Assembly (NCBI GenBank): GCA_012845835.1
Contig: JABAKD010000015.1
Span: 3,953,778-4,017,777 of the forward strand
DNA: 64,000 bases
Direction: 5' to 3'
DNA from: Undaria pinnatifida
Taxonomy: Eukaryota; Sar; Phaeophyceae; Laminariales; Alariaceae
A model generated the notes under the pieces. The model did no database searches. It was not told the origin of the DNA and saw nothing but the letters and a program-made list of their open reading frames with translations. Shown here piece by piece: positions 24,063 through 34,919 of the stretch; the stretch's first letter is position 1; each line of letters opens with the position of its first letter. The position numbers were made by a program, and so were the translations under genes.

Positions 24063-24364
24063 CAAAGAAACCAAACAACAATACGAAAAACCGAGGAAAA
24101 CAAACTAAAACATGGTATGTTGTATGGTCGAAATAGTATTCCACTATCAAGTATGCAGCGAATACACTGGATGAGGCCTCCTGCGCCGGTCGGTGGTCCC
24201 ACCCAAACTTCCTACACCCTTACTGATCACTGTGTAGCCACCTCACGCAAACATTCGCTAATTGCAGCCCTGCTTCCGTGCGCGGACGGCGAAGTCTTCC
24301 TCACCGATGGCTTTCCAACGATACAGGATATTTCTTTAGTTGACTATCAGTTGACTATCAGCTG

Positions 24365-25500
24365 AGGAACCCCGTCCCGTCCGCCAAAATTACTTTTTTG
24401 CCGAAACGCATCATTAATACTGCACGGAGTAGGGTTCCCTCAAAAGTTTATCGCCGACGTGTGCCAACCAAGAAACACCGGCACTACACTACTGCGGCAA
24501 CCGGCACTATTCCGCACACCGCCTCGATAGGTTACTTCCATATATAGACTTACTTAATTTTGTCTTTCTCAGGGATTGCCCATTCCTGGCCTCTCAGAGC
24601 TCCAACTTCCATATTACTTGCGGAACCTTTCCAGCTTTTCTTTGCTTTCCAGCTTCGTTCGATATACGAAACGCCATTAGTGCATACCGGTACTACTACA
24701 CCAGGTTTGTACATACCATCAGATACTACGCTGTTGGATCACATGCACGCCCAGCTCAGATCAATCCGGCTATATATGGCCCAGCAGCGCAGCGTAGCGC
24801 CGTGCGGAGCCGTGCGGAGCCATGCGGTGCGGTGCCGTGCCCTTCGCTGCGGTGCGGTGTCGCTGCGCTTTGTGCTTTCTTTAGAACATAGAGCAGTACC
24901 GGGTATAATGCGTGTGTTGTTGTGTACGGAGTACTACTTTTCCTCTTTTTTCTTTTTCTATAGAGTATGTATTTGATCTTTCACGGCCCCCTGTTTTTTC
25001 CCCCACGCAAATTACCCCCGTACTGCCGATCAGAACGTAACACCGGCAACAAAAGCACACAGCACAGCTGAGCACAACAGGGCAATTTGCTCTGCACAAG
25101 CAGCTCTTGGCATTATCAAATCGCTGTTCGCACCAAATCGTGGGCCTCTTCTTTCGGCCCCCTTTACATAGTCTATGTTTTTAGTTGCATTTTTCCTTGC
25201 CTTGCGCGAGCGTAGCGGGCGGCGTCAGCCGCCCGCGGAGCGGAGCCCTTGTAGTCTATGCCAAACGCTTTTACCGGCACACTACTACTACGGCAACCGG
25301 TACTACTCAACCAGCACACCACTGAAATGGACCCCTACTACTACTGTGTGAGTACAAGATTACAGCAGCAGCACGCGTCGGCAGCCTTTTTTTGCTTGCG
25401 TGGTGCCACCTGCGTTATACCCTTGGCTTCTTTTGGCGTTCGTCTTGGGACACAGGCAGCCTACCGTAGAGAGGTGCACCCACTCGTCTCTGGGGCTCCT
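24365..25500. repeat. Repeat family R copy 1, split by a 0.7-kb insertion
   Basis: Outer parts (24365-24543 and 25260-25500) match the contiguous copy at 38450-38830 (GTGCCAACCAAGA, GGCACTACTCCGC, TTTTACCGGCAC, GTGCCACCTGCGT, TTGGCTTCTT). The segment 24544-25259 is absent from that copy. The insert has inverted end motifs (ATAGACT at 24544, AGTCTAT at 25253). Just inside the right end is a perfect 9-bp-stem hairpin (25215-25236) followed by GCGGAGCCCTTGTAG, the same terminal signature as family P. Confidence 0.65.
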
Positions 25501-25512
25501 CAGTTGAGGATT

Positions 25513-27015
25513 TTATAAGGCTTAGTTTGGGTAAGCTGTTGGTTAACCTTTTGAAGGTGGCCGAACGGACTAATACCCCACTAATAATACCTTAACAAAT
25601 GGCGTCGTCGACAGACCATGTTTTTCTTTGGGTCGTGGTTTCGAGTCCCACATCCATCATAACATAACTTTTTCAGACTTTTCCCATGTCAAACTCGAAA
25701 AATACTCTGCCGCGGTATGCCCAGAACATGAAACCGCTTGGATATTGGCAGGTCCGTCCGTATATCCGGCCGCTACCTGCTATTCCGCCGTTTCAGGGGG
25801 GAGAGTGTAATAAGGCTTAGTTTGGGTAAGCTATCGATTAACCTTTTGCAAGTGGTCGAACGGACTAATACCCCACTAACACCTGAACAAATGGCGTCGT
25901 CGACAGGCCATGTTTTTTTCTGGGTCGTGGGTTTGAGTCCCACATCCATCATAATAGAACTTTTTCAGACTTTCCCCATGTCAAACTTGAAAATTACGCT
26001 GCCGCGGTATGCCCAGGAAATGAAACCGCTTGGATATTGGCAGGTCCGTCCGTATATCCGGTCGCGATCTGCTATGCCGTCGTTTCAGGGGGGGAGAGTG
26101 TGATAAGGCTTAGTTTGGGTAAGCTGTTGGTTAACCGTTTGGAAGTGGTCAAGCGGACTAATACCCTACGAATACCTGAACAAATGGCGTCGTCGACAGG
26201 CCATGTTTTTTTCTGGGTCGTGGGTTCGAGTCCCACATCCATCATAATAGAACTTTTTCAGACTTTCTCCATGTCAAACTTGAAAATTACTCTGCCGCGG
26301 TATACCCAGGAAATGAAAGCGCTTGGATATTGGCAGGTCCGTCCGTACATCCGGTCGCGATCTGCTATGCCGTCGTTTCAGGGGGAAGTCGTTCTACGAT
26401 AGCCCCCCCAACTTTTCTACAACGAAATCGCCGGTTTCAAACCAGCTTCCGGTCGTATCTCCTGAAACACGGTGTCCCTCGACACCCCGACGCTATCGAC
26501 CGATAGGCGTCTGCACACAAGAAAGTATATGGATTCTTTGTTTTCAATCGAATCCTTCCTTGTGTCGAGCAGCCATGTAACGTTCGTTAAAGAAAATCAC
26601 TGGTTTTCGGGGGTTCTATAGTAGAATCAGTCGGGAGGAAAGTGTGATAATGCTTAGTTTGGGTAAGCTGTTGGTTAACCTTTTGCAAGTGGTCAAACGC
26701 ACTAATACCCCACTAACACCTAAACAAATAGCGTCGTCGGCGGACTATGTTCTTTTGGGGGTCGTGGGTTCGAGTCCCTTATCCGTCATAATATAACTTT
26801 TCCAGACTTTCCTCATGTCGAACTTGAAAAATACTCTGCCCCGGTATACCCAGGACATGAAACCGCTTGGGCATTGACAGGTCCGTCCGTATATCCGGCC
26901 GCGACCTGCTAGCCCGTCGTTTCAGGGGGGGGAGAGTGTAATAAGACTTCGCTTGGGTAAGTTATTGGTTAACCTTTTGCAAGTGGTCAACGGACTTATG
27001 CCACACTAATACCTT
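25513..27015 (+). repeat. 293-bp tandem array with tRNA-like promoter boxes, five units
   Basis: Units start near 25513, 25808, 26102, 26645 and 26938, with a period of 293 bp. Each carries an A-box-like stretch (AGTGGTCGAACGGACTAATA) and a B-box/T-arm-like stretch (GGTCGTGGGTTCGAGTCCCA) about 95 bp apart. The would-be acceptor stem arms do not pair, so these are not intact tRNA genes but tRNA-derived, possibly Pol III-transcribable, repeats. Unit 3 is interrupted by an inverted MITE-like element. Confidence 0.85.
26389..26638 (-). mobile_element. MITE-like element U, copy 3, inserted in the 293-bp array
   Basis: Reverse complement of 15709-15960. It interrupts the tandem unit within its TTTCAGGGGGGAGAG end, with similar G-rich sequence on both sides, fitting a short target duplication. 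It shows that the U family was mobile after the array formed. Confidence 0.7.
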
Positions 27016-27024
27016 CACAAACAG

Positions 27025-29785
27025 TCGCCACTGCCGAAGGCTTCACCGGTCGCGGGTCGGTTTCGCCTGCCGCTGACACCGTTTTCGCTTCGGTTTTTGC
27101 CATACCCATCCAGGGCGGAACGGGCTCCGCAAAAGCCCTGGCTGCAGCGACGCCCATCGCAAAGCCGACTTTTCTATCGAGGAGTTCTACACAGGAGACG
27201 GACTCCGCCGCGACCACCGGTTCGACTGTGTTCGTCTCTGCGTTTCTTGGCACTCCACTCCCTCCGTCGTCAACGACGCGCCGGCGAGCAGCGACAGCAA
27301 CCGGTTATGCACCCCCACTGTGTAGATTATGGATTCGGGCCCGGCGGGGCCCGTCGACCATTTGCCCGGAGTGTCAACATCCCGCCGCGAGTCCCACGGC
27401 CGCGGCCAATCTCGTCGACCACCGCGACCCCTGCTCCCGCCGCTCCTCCGGTCCCTGCGGTGCTGATCCCGTCCGACCGTGACCGCGCGGAGCCTATTGG
27501 GACGCCTATATCACGACCTAAGCCCACTCCTGGCGACACGCCAACTGCACCTACACATGTAGACGCCCTTGACGACGTTGATGACATGCGGTTCGCTGGT
27601 TCCGTCGAGCGTTATTTGCATGCCGATTGGAAGCGAGAACAGCACGCTGAGCCGACGTGCCACGCCACGATGCGTTACATCTCTATCGGCCGGCCATCGG
27701 TCCTGCAGCCCGACTTTTTGGCGTGCTACTCCTCGCGCAAGCGCCTCTCCCTCTCAGACATCCAGGAGCTGGCGGGTAAGGGTCGACTACATACAACCGA
27801 CGACGACATCGTCCTACTCGTCCGTAACCCGACACAGCCTCCGACAAGGTCTGACAAACCCAATTCTGTGGGGCGAGCTGCTTGCTTGCTAAACGACGAG
27901 CCGGTTCGCATCTACGCCCCCCTGCTCATACGCCCTCGGATCATGCAAGCTTGCCATTTGACGGCCTATTGCCACCTTGGCACTACGCGCACGTTGCGCA
28001 TGCTGGGGCGGTTTTATTAATGGATTGGCATGAATGTGTGCACCCTGTGGTGGCTTCACCACTGCTTGAAGTGCCAAGCGCGGAAAAATCCACGGCTGAC
28101 AGTCCGCTGGCGAATCATCTCGATGACTCTACCGGAAGGTTCAGTGTCGCCGTCAGTATTGATTTCTTCGGCCCCCGTCCGGTCACACCACGAGGCAACA
28201 CCTACATCGTGCTGTTCACCGACCGCTTCAGTCGTCGTGCCGATATGTTCCCCCGTCACTGCCGCTGAGTTCACCGCGGAGGGTACAGCCAATATCCTGG
28301 TGAACCAATACATCTCCTTGCGGGGGTTCCCGCGCACCATACTCTCGGACAACGGCCTGCAGCTCTGCTCCAAGCTTTCACAAGCTGTATATCACCTGTT
28401 GGGCGTGCGTAAGCTTGCTACAAGCTCCAGTCATTCCAACTGTCACGGGGACGTTGAGCGGGTGAACCACACTATGGCCCCAAATGCTGGCTAAGGTCGT
28501 CAACGAGCGACAAGGCGATTGGGACTTGCATCTGCCTCACGTCGAATTCGCTTACAACAATGCCGTCAGCGCGGCGACGGGTCTGGCGCCCAACGAGGTC
28601 CACATGGGCAGACTCCCACGTCTCCCCCTGACGGGTTTCGACCGCACTGGCGTCGTGGAACACCAGCGTCTGGCCCGCGACCACCTGGCCTATTGCGACT
28701 TGGCCACCGACCGGCAAAAACGCACGAACGACATTGTTCGTGCACACCACGCCCTCACCGTTTCTCGTGTTAACCGCAGAAACTCCTTCACCGATGCGCT
28801 GCGCGCAGCACCTAACTTCGTTACGGGTAGTTGGGCATGGGTGTACAACTCCGCCTCCATCAACCGCCAGGGGGCGAAGGCGAACACCGACGTCTAGGTG
28901 CTCAAGGCCAAACTCGCGCTTAACTGGACGGGCCCGTACAATATCCTGGCAGTCGGTCCCTGCTCTGCCACCGAGAATCCGGACAGTTTGCCGCTCGGGA
29001 GCAACCTCCTCTACTTGGATCTCCCTTCCGACCTGCCCGGTTCGGACGCTCGTTGTCCTGTGGCCATCGAGCGCTGCAAACCCTGCGCCAACCCCCACGA
29101 CAGCGGGGGCATGCCCAAATACCTACCGGCGGGGCTGACACAGCACATGCTCAACATTTTCTCCAAGAAGTCCCCGCCGTACCACGTTGCTCAAGACGAC
29201 GTTTCGACCCCCCTCCAACAGCTGGAGGTGGAGCAGATCACCGGTCATCAGTCGGTACGGGGGCGAGGTGGCGTCATCGCGGTGCTATACACGACGCATT
29301 GGGCGGGACTCTCTAAACCTTCCTTGGAGCGGGAAATGGACCTCCACCTCTCCCGCCCCCACATCTTGCGTTATTGGACCGGAAGCCCGGACCAGCACGG
29401 CCAAACCAACCTCCTCTGCCGCCGAATACGGATCGGGACGGCACAGCGCGAGCCCTCCCGCAACAACGGGGAACGTTTCCTAGCGCCAGGCTACGCTTGT
29501 GTTCTCCGCGCCGATTGACTCCGTCGCTACCACGACACGGTGCTTCCTAAGGGAGCCCACTTTTGGTACAAGAGGGACGATAGGTTATGGTGGCATGGAA
29601 AAATCAGTGCGAGCACTACCGAGGACAAGGCATACCTGGTCCGCTTTCTGGATAACCCGAGACCGATTAAACTTGCTCTTCCCCTGGTGCGCTACACGAA
29701 TTTGACGGGAGCCCTACGAGGCTCTTGGTGCCTGCAAGTTCACATCGCCAGGGTGCGTTTCCTCGGGGGGTCCAAGGTGACGTAG
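27025..29785 (+). mobile_element. Ty3/gypsy-type retrotransposon relic: integrase region
   Basis: The 3' part of a pol polyprotein. In order it has a Pro-rich linker; an integrase zinc region (ACHLTAYCHLGTTRTLRML, then HHCLKCQARK); catalytic core pieces VSIDFFGP (first Asp), ILSDNGLQLCSKL (second Asp) and HGDVERVNHT (Glu); HVEFAYNNAV; the GPY/F module (LALNWTGPYNIL); and a C-terminal SH3/chromo-like module (GAHFWYKRDDRLWWHGKIS). The integrase would insert the cDNA copy. Defects are in-frame stops at 28018 (TAA), 28895 (TAG) and 29516 (TGA), and frame changes near 28085, 28250 and 28480. No reverse transcriptase or RNase H is seen upstream; the 293-bp array abuts at about 27015, so the element is 5'-truncated. 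A G-rich tract at 29854-29862 could be the polypurine tract before a 3' LTR, but no second LTR is present to prove it. Confidence 0.85.
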
Positions 29786-32210
29786 ATGAATCTCGAGGCG
29801 CGGCCGTGGCCAGTTGACTTTCAAGCCGCCACCGCTCCCCGATAGTTTTCCATTTTGGGGGGAGTTCTGAAGTTCGAGTCTTTGTCTTTGGGTTGTTTGT
29901 GGTGTTCTGAGAGTCTTGGTCTGATTTTGGGGCGGTTCTTTCGATTTTGTTTGTCGTCCTGCCGAACCCCCTGCTCAGTGTCGGGCCAGGGTTCGGGTAA
30001 AACGCCGCTATCTGAGGCGCAGGACTGTCGCTTTTTTATCCTTATCAAATTTCGCCCTGCCGACGCCCTCCTCAGCCCAGAGCAGGGGGGCAACCAGGGT
30101 ACCCTGTTCGTGCGTAACGTGGTACAGGACTATGTACGAGCCTGTGTGTCAGCTTTTATTTTTTTTGTGTGTTGTATTTGTTCTGCTTTTTTTTTCGGCT
30201 TAACACTTTCCCCCCTCGCGGGGCTGTATGTAGGTGATGCCACCTTCCATCCCGGGTATTTGTCGTTTCCTCGTCTAATCCCCCACCATGCCGATGGCCC
30301 GCGGACAGTTTTTGGTATGACTTCTCCCTTGTATTAGCGCCTGTGTTCCCCTCCACATCGACGAGGGCTCGCCTCGCCATAGTACCTTTTCTGTGGTTGT
30401 TTTGTCGTAGAGTCTTTTCTGCCCCCCCGCCACACCGGCGGTATGCCGCTGGTTCTAGAGCCTTTTCTGCCCCCCCCTGCCACACCCACACACGGCGGTG
30501 CGCGGCAGGTTCTTGATGGGTGGTTTGCCTTGCTGTAGGGTCTGCGTTTCCTTCAATTCATTATCTTCGCGTATTCCTGGCTCCATAGCCAGGCCGTTAA
30601 AGGTGTGGGAGTGGGCTTTGAGGAGCCCCATCTTCGACTCATGTTCCTAGAATCGGAGTTTCCCCGAATCTCCCATATTTCGGCATATGCGGCTCATCAG
30701 GGTGAGCTAGTGTTAAGATACGGCCTCGAAAGGCCTTTAATAATCTGAATTGAGATAATTTGGCCGGTTTCGTATGATTAGGTTGGCGTTTCCTATTCGG
30801 GATAGTCAGGAAATAGAACAGAGACACGTGCCTCCGTTCCCAGAAGTCATCCGGGGCTCTGGTGGAATCTAACAAAGCTGCGTCTCTCCCAAGGCTAAGA
30901 AAGTGAGTAATATCCGAAGATCTGCTCAATTGGCAGACCTGCACGGGACACTCTGTGTCCCCGCCCAATACCCTTACACGACCCTATGCTACTACTGTTG
31001 AAATGCGGGAATCGAATTCACAAAACAAAAGGTTGTGCTGGCATGAAAAAAAAAACGCTTCAACCATGTTCGATGATGCCGTGGCCGAAAAAAACTCAAT
31101 ATCAAATCTCATCTTGAAGAATCCAGTGTTTTTTATCACCAGTTTGCTACAAGCAGCAGTACCGCACGCAGTTTTTTATCGACACCGACCCCAGTAGCTA
31201 TGTTCAAGCCGGCGCTATATTCTCGACCAAAAGTGCGGTGTGGGTGTCGTGTCTAGATGCTATATACTTTTAATGTCCATGTGAACGGTTCGTTGGCGCT
31301 AGCTAGCACCCAATTAATTACAATTGCAGCGTATAATTATTAACTGTAACTGCAACTGGCGCAATAACTCAAAGCCACCTATGCAAAATGTAGTCTATAC
31401 ATACAAGAAACGACTCCGTCATAAGCCCACTCCCAAGGGAAACAAGTAAGTGTAGAATAACTTTTCATTTCTTTCGTTATCTCTCATCGCGCCATTCTGC
31501 GTTTGTTTGTCCATGTCCCGTTCCAGAAGGAGTCGTTCTTCGTTTTTTTCTCTATGATTTTGTTTTGTTTATAGTCTGGACTACTGCTGTAGCTTGCTTG
31601 GTTGTTTTGGCCGTGTTATATTCGTACTCGGTACGCTGACATTTAATAATTCATTTATTTGCTTTCCTCTCTTGATATTGCTATTCTTGTTTTTAGTTTC
31701 TTAATCTCTGATTCACAATCTCGAACGCATAATTTATATCTCTCTAGGGTAACAAATCAGGATGACCACTGACTGGGTGTTCTACTGCTGACGTTGGGTA
31801 GAAAGAAAACCGACTGATTGTGAAGACAACATACACGATAAAGTATTAGCATAGTCGGCCAACTCACAGCCAGCCCTAGTAGTATCAATAGATTAGCAAT
31901 ATTAGTGTTTAAAGCATCTGCCACACGAAGCGGCCCGGGCTGCCGGCGTCGGGCGTGTTTCCGAACTACTGTAGTAGTTGTGCGAAGTATGTTGGTACTT
32001 GCGTAGTATACAGATACTTGTTCTGCTCCACGCGCCCTGATACAATCCCACTCGCTCGTCGTTTGTTTGGTAGCTACGCATGGGACCCAAAGAAAGAGGT
32101 TGTATAACCGACGCAGAAGATACGCTACAAAGATGCAACTACATGACACCAAAGATACGGTACGCAGGGAGTTCGAAGTTATTGTGCAGCATGTTCGTGG
32201 TGGGGGATGC
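29786..32210. other. Possible 3' LTR remnant and gene-free DNA
   Basis: After the retroelement stop codon no frame is convincing. 30406-30515 holds two copies of a block of about 60 bp (CTTTTCTGCCCCCCCGCCAC). The rest is A/T-rich, with a TTTTAGTTTC/TTCTTG-rich stretch at 31500-31720. Open frames at 31757-32362 (minus) are produced by the inverted-repeat arm that follows. Confidence 0.35.
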
Positions 32211-32211
32211 A

Positions 32212-32735
32212 TTTGAGACGCTGGAACCACACAACATTCCTTGGGAAAAAAACATAATTCCGCGGAACACACTGCTGCTGTACTTGGCCCAGGAAAGTAT
32301 GGGGTACAAGTGTGTGTTTTAGTGCTATCACTAGAGCTCACCAAAACGGCAGATAATTTCATGTTGATTTAGGGACGCGACAACGTCGCTGAAAGTTGGA
32401 TTTGTTCTTCCATGATTTGATTTGATCAGCTTTTTTCAAAATTTGAACCCAGTACGACTCGTAGTGTATTTTACAGAAACGTTCGCCGGGGAGTAAACCA
32501 GGTTTGCATGAATCCAACTTTCAGCGACGTGGTCGCGTCCCTCAATCGACATGAAATTCTCTGCATTTTTGGTGAGGTCTAGTGGTAGCACTAAGGTACA
32601 CGCTTGTACCCTGCATACTTTCCTTGGCCAAGTACAGCAGCAGTGTGTGTCGAGGAAATTTATAAAAATTGAAAAACGTCAGCTGCGAGTACGACCGATT
32701 TTTCCTCAGGAGTGCGGTGTGGTTCCAGTGTCTCA
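32212..32735. repeat. Foldback element: inverted repeat arms 32212-32403 / 32501-32735
   Basis: The left arm (TTTGAGACGCTGGAACCACA through GTCGCTGAAAGTTGGATT) is the imperfect reverse complement of the right arm (AATCCAACTTTCAGCGACGT through GGTTCCAGTGTCTCAAAA). A loop of about 100 bp separates them. The right arm carries about 40 extra bases. The element stops about 240 bp upstream of the intact ankyrin gene, placing it in the promoter or 5' intron of that gene. Confidence 0.85.
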
Positions 32736-32972
32736 AAATGAGTCCCGATTTTGAAGAATTCGGGAGTTTCCTCTCATTTCCTGAGGGGTGCAACACAAGT
32801 GTCCCTGTTCCTCTCCGCGTGTGCGGTGTGCTGCCTGCTGTCACAGCGCTCCGAATTCGCCGCCTTCGCCGCCTCAGCCTGGCAATTCGCCCGTCCGCCA
32901 ATCTGCAAACAGTAGGCCACGTCCGGAAACTCGAATCTAGTCTATATCGGCCGCCAATTGCTGTGCCTTCCG

Positions 32973-34279
32973 ATGGATGCCTGGAACGACATGTATTCTG
33001 CTAAGGCCACCACAGCTTTGACTGAGGGCGTGATGGCGAGAAGCTTACGGAAAGTGAATGCTGCGATCTTGGATGGAGCGGACGTGAATGGACCTCCAAA
33101 CCGGCACTGTACGCCTCTCATGCTCGCCACCGTTGGAAATGACGTTAGTATCGCCAGCCTCTTACTTGATAACTCTGCCGATCCCGACATTCCTGCTAGT
33201 GTAGCGATTATACCGCCGAATGATCTGCATCTTGGCGTCGTCTTTGGAGAACGGGCCTTGCACCTCGCGGTGAAGATTGGCAGCGTCGAGATTGCTAGCT
33301 TGCTGCTGAAGAAGGCCCGCGCCGACCCCAATGTCGCTGACAAAAATGGCTGCACCCCACTCATTACTGCTTGCGAATTCTGTGGGTGTAAGTGTGTCGA
33401 ACTGGTGCGGTTGCTTCTCGAGGCGGGTGCCGACCCGGCTCTACGAGAAGAACACGGGTACAACACTTTGCACCTGGCGGCCCGACAGGGCCTTACCGAT
33501 GTGGTCGACATGCTCCACACCGCAGCACCCGCCATGCTCAACAGCTACACCACCGAAGATAGGAGAACGCCGCTCGCCTTGGCGTGCATGAACGATAACC
33601 AAAGCACGGTGTCCCGGCTGCTGTCGCTGGGGGCGATAGAACTGATGCCCCTCGACCAAAACAACAGGTGCCCGCTCGCGGAGGCCGCGATGAGCGGCTG
33701 CGTAGGCGTGGTTCGGATATTGATCAAGCAGGGGTTGGGTGTGGTCGGGGGCTTTAAGGCGTTACCCAGAGCCCTGTACAGCGCCCTTTTGGGCCGCCAG
33801 GCAAAAATCGTCAGGCTGCTACTCGTAGTGGCACGAGAGGAGGCGCCGATGATTGATTGGGTGAATTTTGTTATCAACAAGACGATGAGTCTGATTCACT
33901 GCGGAGCTGCCTCCTGCTGTCCTGCCTCTGTGAGTGTTCTTCTTGCGGCAGGGGCGGACGAGACGGTACTTGATTCGGAGGGGCGGCTTCCTCAAGACGT
34001 CATCGGAATCGATTGCGATCTGGAGGAGCTTCCGATGGATGGGTGGAGGGAATTCGCTATTCGCCGGATGCTGAATCAAGGCCCAGCATACCGAGCGCGA
34101 TCGTGGGCGTGGCCCGCTGATGGACTGGGTGCCATTTGTTGCGCTTGTTGCGCTTGTTGCTGTGATAATGGTGTCGATGCTATCCTCTCATGTCCGCCAG
34201 CAGCGCCGAAGGACCCTGTCAATGTGCAACCCCCCCGCCCGAAGAGCGATGGAACCTTCTTCGTAGGTCTCGTTTGCAG
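32973..34279 (+). CDS. Ankyrin-repeat protein, open large exon
   Basis: Open from ATG 32973 (first in-frame ATG before MDAWNDMY; the frame extends slightly upstream without ATG). Successive ankyrin units include NRHCTPLMLATVGNDVSIAS, ERALHLAVKIGSVEIASLLL, NGCTPLITACEF, GYNTLHLAARQGLTDVVDML, RTPLALACMNDNQSTVSRLL, CPLAEAAMSGCVGVVRILI and SLIHCGAASCCPASVSVLL. The C-terminal block GPAYRARSWAWP is conserved in all three local paralogues and looks like a family signature. The frame meets TGA only inside GCAG/GTGAGCGG, a strong donor at 34280 in phase 2. Both paralogues end at the same site, so the true C-terminus is probably on a further exon. Function is protein-protein interaction in general; the partner is unknown. 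Confidence 0.82.
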
Positions 34280-34319
34280 GTGAGCGGTGTTTCTACCGTC
34301 TTCGTTCTTGAAACGGTTT

Positions 34320-34620
34320 ACATACCAGGTATGTGATACCAGTGCGTGGTATGATACAAACGTAAAAGTCGCATGTGGTACATCATACCTGGTACCTGGT
34401 ACCTGGTACTAGGCACCTGGTACTTGCCACCAGTACATGTCCTGTTCTGTTGTACCACAGGATAGAGTCAACCCCATCGGGTACCCGGGGCCATTGGGTA
34501 CCCGGACATTTTCCGGAGGTACTACAGTACTGCACCCGTTAGAGGGTACCCGTTTTTCAGGCAAATGAACCCAGGCAGTACGGGTACCCAGACAACTACA
34601 GCGTTTCGAATGGGTAATAA
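34320..34620. repeat. GGTACC-centred palindrome cluster
   Basis: Dense overlapping palindromes: CATACCAGGTATG at 34321, CTGGTACCTGGTACCTGGTA at 34389, GGGTACCCGG at 34479 and GGGTACCCGT or ACGGGTACCC further on. It begins 40 bp past the ankyrin splice donor. Related ACCAGGTA motifs occur at 11211, 20418 and 40662. Confidence 0.6.
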
Positions 34621-34919
34621 GACTATATAAAGAGCGGCACAACAAGAGGGGGATTGTGCTTACAAAAAATTAACGCCGACGCGATACCTAACGAATCCCA
34701 GACGTGTTAGTGTCACATGTGTATGGTGATATGTATCATACTGGAATTTCATGCCATGTAATGTGATACGTGGTTCGATATGTGGGTTGGATGGCCCAAC
34801 ACCGAATGGTGGAAGCGACAAGGATTCACGTTATCAGACTTGTCTATGGCTCTGCTACGTCACGCTGTCATTAACGCGTTATAGGGCGTTAAAATAAGCT
34901 TTTATGGTGCAGCCAAGGT

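Noticed and set aside
25513-27015. tRNA gene cluster
   Set aside because: B-box and A-box resemblance only. The acceptor arms do not pair and no valid anticodon arm can be drawn.
29854-30600. Definite 3' LTR
   Set aside because: A polypurine-like tract is visible, but with no second LTR in the window the boundaries cannot be shown.
31757-32362. 201-codon minus-strand ORF as a gene
   Set aside because: It overlaps the left arm of the inverted repeat and has no recognisable domain or compositional bias.
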